Below are positions 13,894 through 18,367 of a stretch of 18,367 nucleotides of DNA, one piece after another (position 1 is the stretch's first letter; each line of letters opens with the position of its first letter). The stretch comes from JAHWJR01 sp035942035 (GTDB taxonomy: Bacteria > Actinomycetota > Acidimicrobiia > Acidimicrobiales > CADCSY01). The notes beneath the pieces are model-generated. The model was not told the origin of the DNA and did not search any database. It saw only the letters and a list, made by a program, of their open reading frames with translations. The stretch spans positions 1 through 18,367 of the forward strand of contig DASZDK010000069.1 in the NCBI GenBank assembly GCA_035942035.1. Reading direction: 5' to 3'. Both the position numbers and the translations under genes were made by a program.

Positions 13894-13909
13894 CCGCCGG
13901 CGGTCGTCG
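13862..13909 (+). terminator. Inverted repeat across the PBP stop codon
   Basis: CGACGACCGCC (13862-13872) and GGCGGTCGTCG (13899-13909) are perfect 11-base complements separated by 26 bases that include the PBP TAG (13891-13893). A long stem could end the PBP transcript or the convergent one from the right. No T-run is present. The left arm lies in the Thr codons of the repetitive tail, so part of the match may come from codon repetition. Confidence 0.4.
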
Positions 13910-13926
13910 GTCGTGCCGGGCGAGCG

Positions 13927-14280
13927 TCAGCCGGTGGCGGCGGCGGCGACCGCCGCTCGTGCGTCAGCCTCGTCGGCGGCCCACAGCTGCCAGGTCGCAC
14001 CGATGAGGCCGAGGCGCTGCATGGTCACGGCCTCGACCGGTGCGTCGAGATCGCCGTCGACCGCCACCATTCCCCGAGTGGTCAGCGCCTCGGCCAGCTG
14101 AGCGGCGACGGCGGTGCCCGGGCTCTCGTCGAGGCGCACCAGGCATGCCTCCCGCCCCAGCCACAGCGCCGCCGGCCACCACCCGTCGACGATCAAGGCG
14201 TCCTCCTCGACCTGCAGGGAGGGATGGCCGGGGACGGGGCCCCGAGACACGAAGGCGGAGACGACCCCGTCGGTGGTCAT
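13927..14280 (-). CDS. Hypothetical protein, last gene of the YbdK-PuuD operon
   Basis: The 117-residue protein begins MTTDGVVSAFVSRG, contains a Trp-rich stretch VDGWWPAALWLGREACLVRL (31-50) and ends in an Ala-rich helix after WQLWAADEADARAA. It is acidic, without membrane spans or recognisable catalytic motifs. The ATG at 14280 is two bases after the PuuD stop; a GTG at 14286 overlapping that stop is an alternative. Close linkage suggests it is expressed with the two gamma-glutamyl enzymes, but no function can be assigned. Its 3' end converges on the PBP gene. Confidence 0.75.
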   Translation of the reverse strand: MTTDGVVSAFVSRGPVPGHPSLQVEEDALIVDGWWPAALWLGREACLVRLDESPGTAVAAQLAEALTTRGMVAVDGDLDAPVEAVTMQRLGLIGATWQLWAADEADARAAVAAAATG

Positions 14281-14282
14281 GG

Positions 14283-15035
14283 TCACACGAGGGCGGCCGA
14301 CCGGCGGACCTCGGAGGTGAAGGCGTCGAACAGCGACTGCTGCACAGGGTCGTCGCCGGCGGTCACCTCGGGGTGCCACTGCACCGCCACCATCCACCCG
14401 TCGCCGTCGGTCGCCTCAATGGCTTCCACCAGGCCGTCGTCGCTCCAGCCCACCGCAACCAAGCCCTCGCCCACCCGGTCGATCCCCTGGTGGTGGATCG
14501 ACGTGCAGCGCGCCACCCGGTGCCTCCCGACCACGGCGGCCAGCCGGCTGCCCTCGGCCACCTGCACCCCGTGGGTGACCAGCACGCCTCCGGTGGGGTC
14601 GCCGTGGGCGCCCCGGCCCAGGGGTTCGGGCAGGTGCTGGTAGAGGGACCCCCCGCGGGCGACGTTGACGACCTGGGCCCCCCGGCAGATGGCCAGCACG
14701 GGCATGCCCTGCTCGAGGGCGGCGGTGACGAGGCCCAGCTCCAGCTCGTCACGGTCGGGGTCGATGCCGTACACGCGCGGGTCGGGGGACTCGCCGTAGC
14801 GCGACGGGTCCATGTCGCCGCCCCCGGCCAGCAGCAACCCCGCGAACGGGGCCAGGACATCCTCCGGCGGCTCCGGGTCGGGGCCGGGGAGGATGACCGG
14901 GCGGGCCCCGGCTCGGCGGAGGGCATCCACGTAGCCGGCACCGGCGGCGAACGCCCCGGAGCCCCAGCCCTCGACCCGACCGGAGTGGAGGTGGGCGGCG
15001 GGGATGGCGACGAGCGGTAGGTCGGACGACCCCAT
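14283..15035 (-). CDS. PuuD-type gamma-glutamyl hydrolase (peptidase C26, class I amidotransferase fold)
   Basis: The family hydrolyses gamma-glutamyl amides such as gamma-glutamyl-GABA. In this 250-residue protein the nucleophile is C117 in PVLAICRGAQVVNVA, and the partners are H221 and E223 in VAVQWHPEVT, a complete triad. LLLAGGGDMDPSRY (67-80) is the typical oxyanion/substrate loop of PuuD, and GGSLYQHLP (128-136) is also characteristic. The ATG at 15035 is one base after the YbdK stop, so the two are co-translated. The specific amide is unknown; puu genes for putrescine breakdown are not present nearby, so the PuuD name describes family only. Confidence 0.9.
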   Translation of the reverse strand: MGSSDLPLVAIPAAHLHSGRVEGWGSGAFAAGAGYVDALRRAGARPVILPGPDPEPPEDVLAPFAGLLLAGGGDMDPSRYGESPDPRVYGIDPDRDELELGLVTAALEQGMPVLAICRGAQVVNVARGGSLYQHLPEPLGRGAHGDPTGGVLVTHGVQVAEGSRLAAVVGRHRVARCTSIHHQGIDRVGEGLVAVGWSDDGLVEAIEATDGDGWMVAVQWHPEVTAGDDPVQQSLFDAFTSEVRRSAALV

Positions 15036-15036
15036 C

Positions 15037-16185
15037 TCAGCGCCCCGCTCCCACGGGGCAGTCGCTGCGCAGCTCCTGGACCAAGGCGTCGACCACGTCG
15101 ACGAGGCTGCCGCCGGCGGCCACCACTGCCCGCTGGCGGACGTAGCTCGGCCCTTCGTCGACCACCTCGAGGGTGCGCAACAGCTCCTTCTCGCAACCCA
15201 GACGCCGCCCCACCGGTGCCAGCTCCTCGACGAGGTCGGCCACGGCAGTGCGGATGGGCCGCAACGCCCCCAATTCGTCCACGATGATCTCGGCCTCCAT
15301 CCCGTAACGCGCCGCTTTCCACTTGTTCTCCCGCAGGACCCACGCCTTGGGGACCGGCAGGGCCAGCCCCCGGTCGTACCGGTCGTCCATCCAGTCGACC
15401 AGGCACTGGCTCAACGCCGCCACGCTCGCCACCTCGGTCAACCGGGGCAGCCCATCGCAGATGCGCAGCTCCACCGTACCGAAGTCTGGATGCGGTCGGA
15501 TGTCCCACCAGACCTCCCGGATGGAGGCAATGGCCTTGGAGCGCAGCAGGGTCCCCATGAACTCCTCGAACTCGGTCCAGTCGGCGAGACGGTGGGGCAG
15601 CCCGGCCGTGGGGAGCGACTCGAACACCTTGGAGCGGCTGGAGGCGAGGCCCGTGTCCTTGCCCAGCCAGTAGGGGCTGGAGGCCGACAGCGCCAGCAGG
15701 TGGGGGATGTAGGTGGTGAGGGCGTTGGCGATGGCGATGGCCTTCTCCGCCGAGCGGACGCCCACGTGGACGTGGATGCCGAAGATCTGGAGCCGGCGGG
15801 CCAGCCATTGCATCTCGGCCACGAGCTTGTGGTACCGAGGATCCGGGCTGATCTCCTGGGCCCCCCAGTGGCTGAACGGATGGCTCCCCGAGCACAGCAC
15901 CGCCAGCCCGTGCTCCTCGGCATGGGTGGCCAGCTCGGTCAGGGTGGCCTGCAGATCGGCGCGGGCCTCGGCCACGTCGCCGCAGATCCCGGTGATGATC
16001 TCCACCGTCGACTCGAACAGCTCGTGCTTGGCCTTGGGGTGGGCGCCGTCGGGGTGGCCCCGGCCCATGAGCGCCAGGAGCTGCGACCCGGCGCTCTTGA
16101 GCTCCCGAGTCCGGGCGTCGACGATCTGCAGCTCCATCTCGATGCCCAGGCTGGAGCGTTGCGAGGCGTTGAACTCGATGCCGAT
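15037..16185 (-). CDS. YbdK-type carboxylate-amine ligase (GCS2 family), probable ATC start
   Basis: The protein belongs to the glutamate-cysteine ligase type 2 superfamily; YbdK proteins couple glutamate-like acids to amines with ATP, and real substrates vary. Visible motifs are LGIEMEL (13-19), the family's acidic metal loop, GIHVHVGV (136-143) and RPHPDFGTVELR (230-241). No ATG, GTG or TTG is in frame before Met17, which would cut into the first motif. A strong ribosome site GGGAGG (16196-16191) stands five bases before an ATC at 16185, and from there the protein reads IGIEFNASQRSSLGIE, matching the usual start of the family (MGIEF...). I therefore propose ATC initiation, giving 382 residues. 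It heads the YbdK-PuuD-hypothetical operon. Confidence 0.88.
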   Translation of the reverse strand: MGIEFNASQRSSLGIEMELQIVDARTRELKSAGSQLLALMGRGHPDGAHPKAKHELFESTVEIITGICGDVAEARADLQATLTELATHAEEHGLAVLCSGSHPFSHWGAQEISPDPRYHKLVAEMQWLARRLQIFGIHVHVGVRSAEKAIAIANALTTYIPHLLALSASSPYWLGKDTGLASSRSKVFESLPTAGLPHRLADWTEFEEFMGTLLRSKAIASIREVWWDIRPHPDFGTVELRICDGLPRLTEVASVAALSQCLVDWMDDRYDRGLALPVPKAWVLRENKWKAARYGMEAEIIVDELGALRPIRTAVADLVEELAPVGRRLGCEKELLRTLEVVDEGPSYVRQRAVVAAGGSLVDVVDALVQELRSDCPVGAGR

Positions 16186-16216
16186 GTCGGCCTCCCGGTC
16201 TGCTCGGAGGCGACCG

Positions 16217-16226
16217 AGGGTAACGG
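16217..16226. promoter_or_regulatory. Overlapping divergent -10 elements (YbdK / DUF1440-like)
   Basis: On the forward strand TAACGG (16221-16226) ends six bases before the ATG at 16233. On the reverse strand TACCCT (16222 to 16217) would start a transcript about 25 bases above the YbdK ribosome site and ATC start. The two hexamers share the central TA exactly as at 3489-3498, but here the palindrome is imperfect and the forward one ends in G rather than T. Confidence 0.5.
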
Positions 16227-16232
16227 CATCTG

Positions 16233-16697
16233 ATGCAGCAGACGATGCGAACGGTGCTGGAGGGGGCGGTGGCAGGTGCGGTGGCCACCGGAGCCATGAG
16301 CGTTCCCATGCTGATCGCCCAGCGCCAGGGCTCCATGGGCACCCAGCCGCCCGAGCGGGTGGTGGAGGAGGCGGAGAGCGAGACCGGGAGAACCCTGTCC
16401 GAGCGCGAGGAGAATCTCGCCGCCTCGTTGGCCCACCTGGGCTTCGGGGTGGGCAGTGGGGCCCTCTTCGCCGTCGTCCACCGGGCACTGCGTCTCCCCG
16501 TGCCCACCGTGGTGCAGGGGACCGGGTTCGCCGTGGCCGTGTGGGCGTTGAGCTACAAGGGATGGATCCCGCGACTGGGGGTCCTGCCCCCGCCCGAGGG
16601 CGACCGCTCGGACCGCCAACGCACCATGGTGGCGGTGCACCTGGTCTTCGGCGCCGTGCTGGGCGCCGTGGAACACCGCCTCGCCGACCGTCGTTAG
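16233..16697 (+). CDS. DUF1440/YagU-like four-helix membrane protein
   Basis: The 154-residue protein shows four probable membrane segments: about 7-29 (LEGAVAGAVATGAMSVPMLI), 66-86 (AHLGFGVGSGALFAVVHRAL), 93-111 (VVQGTGFAVAVWALSYKG) and 131-149 (MVAVHLVFGAVLGAVEH). The Gly-rich first helix followed by a cytoplasmic Glu/Arg loop, and SYKGWIPRLGVLPP after the third, resemble the DUF1440/YagU group of inner-membrane proteins of unsettled role. The ATG is at the leaderless distance from TAACGG. The gene is divergent from YbdK, and its TAG overlaps the reverse-strand TAA of the next gene by two bases within TTAG. Family assignment is moderate; function unknown. Confidence 0.75.
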   Translation: MQQTMRTVLEGAVAGAVATGAMSVPMLIAQRQGSMGTQPPERVVEEAESETGRTLSEREENLAASLAHLGFGVGSGALFAVVHRALRLPVPTVVQGTGFAVAVWALSYKGWIPRLGVLPPPEGDRSDRQRTMVAVHLVFGAVLGAVEHRLADRR

Positions 16698-18130
16698 GCC
16701 GGCACCGTGCCCGCGAGGTGGCGCTCGAACCAGGAGCGGGCCAGGAGGGCGACGCGGTCGAGGGCGCCGGGCTCCTCGAACAGGTGGCCGGCGCCGGGGA
16801 CCACCTCCAAGCGCCGCCCGACGCCGGCTTCGTCGAGGTGGGCCAACCGGTCCAGCGCCTGCCGGTTGAGCTCGAGCACCTCGGCATCGAGCGAGCCGAC
16901 GATCAGCAGGGTCGGCGCCCGCACCGAGTCGAGCGCGGGACCGGCGAGGTCGGGACGGCCACCCCTCGACACCACCGCGGCCACCGTCGCCGGCCGCCGG
17001 GCAGCGGCGACCAGCGCGGCGCCGGCCCCCGTACTGGCCCCGAACAGACCCAGGGGGAGCCCGGCGGTGCGTTCGTCGGCCGCCAGCCAGTCGGCCAGGA
17101 CGGCCAAGCGGTCGGCGAGCAGGCCGATGTCGAAGCGCAGATGGCGGGTGCGCACGTCGACCTGTTCCTCTTCGGCGGTGAGCAGATCGGCCAGCAGGGT
17201 GGCCAGGCCCGCCTGCTGGAGAGCCCTGGCAACCTGCCGGTTGCGGGGGCTGTGGCGGCTGCTGCCGCTGCCGTGGGCGAACAGCACCACTCCCCTGGCC
17301 TGGCGGGGCACCACCAGACCGGCCTGCAGGGCCACCCCTGCGGCGACCCCGGCGAGCGGGATGGTCAGCTCCGAGTGCACCTGGTCGACCTCGGGCGCCG
17401 GGCCCATGTCGCCGTTGCCCGCCGTCGACTCCTCGGTGCCCGCCGGCTCCATTGCCCACGAGGCCTCGAGGAGACCACCGACCTCGTCGTCGGTGGCCTG
17501 GGAGAAGTCCAGGTACGACAGGCCGACGGCGCGGAAGGGACTGGGCGTGGCGGCGGCCACGATCTCGTCGACCTCCGCCGCCAGCTGGTCGCGCGTGGGC
17601 CTGGCGGCCGTCGGCACGGCGACGACGATGCGGTCCGGCCCCTGGCGCCGCAGGGCGGCCACCGCGGCCCGCATGGTGGCGCCGGTGGCCAGGCCGTCGT
17701 CGATCAGGACGACCACCTTGCCGGCGACGTCCGGAGGGGGCCGCCCCTGGCGGTAGCGCTGTTCCCGGCGGTCGAGCTCGTCCTGCTCGCGCCGGGTCAC
17801 GGCGTCGATGGTCGCCTCGTCGATCTCCAGGCCGGCCAGGGCTGCGTCGTTGATCACCCGCACGCCCCCGCTGGCGATGGCGCCCATGGCCAGCTCCTCG
17901 TGGCCGGGGACGCCCAGCTTGCGGACGAGGAACACGTCGAGGGGCGCCCGCAGCGCCCGAGCCACCTCGTGGGCGACCGGGACTCCCCCGCGCGGCAGGG
18001 CCAGCACGACCACGTCCGCCCGGCCGGCGTAGTGCCGGAGCCGCCCCGCCAGCAGCTGGCCGGCGTGGGCCCGGTCGCGGTACGGGAACTCTTCGGGCAA
18101 CTCCTTGGGGCGGTCCTGCGGGTGGTGCAC
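16694..18130 (-). CDS. Phosphoribosyltransferase-dienelactone hydrolase fusion protein
   Basis: The 478-residue protein joins two enzymes. Residues about 15-220 form a type I phosphoribosyltransferase with VVLALPRGGVPVA (41-53) and the PRPP loop VVVLIDDGLATGAT (139-152). Residues about 250-475 form an alpha/beta hydrolase of dienelactone hydrolase type with nucleophile S366 (GLFGASTGAGAAL), acid D415 (VGSLDAEV) and H449 (GAGHLFEEPG). The same domain order is known from actinobacterial proteins such as Rv0571c of the mycobacterial DosR dormancy regulon; substrates are undefined. I choose the GTG at 18130 because TACGTC ends six bases above it; the frame is open further up but that part reads like low-quality Arg/Ser/Thr sequence. 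The stop overlaps the DUF1440-like gene. Confidence 0.88.
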   Translation of the reverse strand: MHHPQDRPKELPEEFPYRDRAHAGQLLAGRLRHYAGRADVVVLALPRGGVPVAHEVARALRAPLDVFLVRKLGVPGHEELAMGAIASGGVRVINDAALAGLEIDEATIDAVTRREQDELDRREQRYRQGRPPPDVAGKVVVLIDDGLATGATMRAAVAALRRQGPDRIVVAVPTAARPTRDQLAAEVDEIVAAATPSPFRAVGLSYLDFSQATDDEVGGLLEASWAMEPAGTEESTAGNGDMGPAPEVDQVHSELTIPLAGVAAGVALQAGLVVPRQARGVVLFAHGSGSSRHSPRNRQVARALQQAGLATLLADLLTAEEEQVDVRTRHLRFDIGLLADRLAVLADWLAADERTAGLPLGLFGASTGAGAALVAAARRPATVAAVVSRGGRPDLAGPALDSVRAPTLLIVGSLDAEVLELNRQALDRLAHLDEAGVGRRLEVVPGAGHLFEEPGALDRVALLARSWFERHLAGTVPA

Positions 18131-18136
18131 GCCCGC

Positions 18137-18142
18137 GACGTA
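18137..18142 (-). promoter_or_regulatory. Candidate -10 element of the fusion protein gene
   Basis: TACGTC on the reverse strand ends six bases before the GTG at 18130. It departs from TANNNT only in the last base. No ribosome site is seen in the intervening GCGGGC. This spacing decides the start codon over a higher one at 18280. Confidence 0.45.
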
Positions 18143-18179
18143 CCCGGCGTCGTGACGGGGTGACACCCCGTCGGCCCGC

Positions 18180-18367
18180 TCAGCCAGCCAAACGGGCCCT
18201 GAGCTCGTCGTGGTACTCGGGGAAGTACCGGGGGATGTCGTCCAGCGAGAACTTCGGGAGGATGCTCGACGCCGGCTCACGCTCGAGGAGGAACTCCATC
18301 GACTCCCGCACGACGAGCTCGGGATCGACGTCGCCGACGCCGAGATCGTCGAGCAGCGTCTCCGGGA
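18180..18367 (-). CDS. C-terminal fragment of an unidentified protein (cut by window edge)
   Basis: A reverse frame enters from the right edge and stops at TGA (18182-18180) after 61 full codons. Codons are almost all G/C-ending and the residues look like a real folded tail: PETLLDDLGVGDVDPELV, then ESMEFLLEREPASSILPKF, then SLDDIPRYFPEYHDELRARL. It is acidic, helical and conserved in style, but I cannot name the family. It lies about 50 bases upstream of the fusion-protein start on the same strand. Confidence 0.7.
   Translation of the reverse strand, partial: PETLLDDLGVGDVDPELVVRESMEFLLEREPASSILPKFSLDDIPRYFPEYHDELRARLAG

Noticed and set aside
5100..16185. EgtA and YbdK as a duplicated gene pair
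   Set aside because: They share only the distant ligase superfamily. Signatures differ (TFEPGGQVELSSAP versus HVHVG and RPHPDFGTVELR), so they are separate families.
16137..16229. ATG at 16229 as the YbdK start
   Set aside because: It is out of frame with the ligase (reads MPLPSVASEQ), so it would need a frameshift. The GGGAGG plus ATC arrangement explains the start without one.

Overview
The window is very GC-rich on both strands (about three quarters G+C by eye, with G or C at nearly every third codon position) and densely packed with genes. It carries a mycobacterial-type ergothioneine cluster, a class A penicillin-binding protein, a DesA-type acyl-ACP desaturase, a GCS2-family ligase and a phosphoribosyltransferase-hydrolase fusion. 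This points to a high-GC actinobacterium, possibly of the class Acidimicrobiia; the class is an inference from gene content and style. No RNA genes, insertion sequences, phage genes or CRISPR arrays are visible, and no stretch over 300 bases lacks a gene.

Layout. Bases 1-2471 hold the tail of an unidentified gene, a reverse-strand desaturase with a palindromic operator, a reverse-strand DNA glycosylase, a small forward hypothetical gene and the start of a reverse-strand operon. That operon (3482 down to 2052) runs: 73-residue helical protein, stand-alone Nfu N-terminal domain, GNAT acetyltransferase, ArfB ribosome-rescue hydrolase. From the same short divergent promoter a forward flavoprotein disulfide reductase (MerA-like) reads away. 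Bases 5010-10122 hold a candidate 26-codon leader peptide, then egtA, egtB, egtC, egtD and a J-domain protein gene, closely spaced or overlapping. No egtE follows. Next come a SAM methyltransferase, an ArsR-type regulator, a two-helix membrane protein (reverse) and a class A PBP preceded by an 11-codon upstream ORF. The last part is reverse-strand: a hypothetical protein, a PuuD-type gamma-glutamyl hydrolase and a YbdK-type carboxylate-amine ligase, divergent from a DUF1440-like membrane protein, then a phosphoribosyltransferase-dienelactone hydrolase fusion and the tail of a gene leaving the window.

How the genes work together. EgtA makes gamma-glutamylcysteine, EgtD trimethylates histidine to hercynine, EgtB joins the two oxidatively, and EgtC removes the glutamyl group. 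The final C-S lyase must be encoded elsewhere or replaced. YbdK and PuuD could form a second make-and-break pair of gamma-glutamyl enzymes.

The most unusual signal is in initiation. Eight start codons are preceded, at exactly six bases, by a TANNNT-like -10 element, which implies leaderless mRNAs. Two of the divergent gene pairs use a -10 element that reads on both strands and shares its central TA. Two genes appear to need non-canonical starts (CTG for the acetyltransferase, ATC for YbdK). Two upstream ORFs, before egtA and before the PBP, look like translational couplers or sensors.
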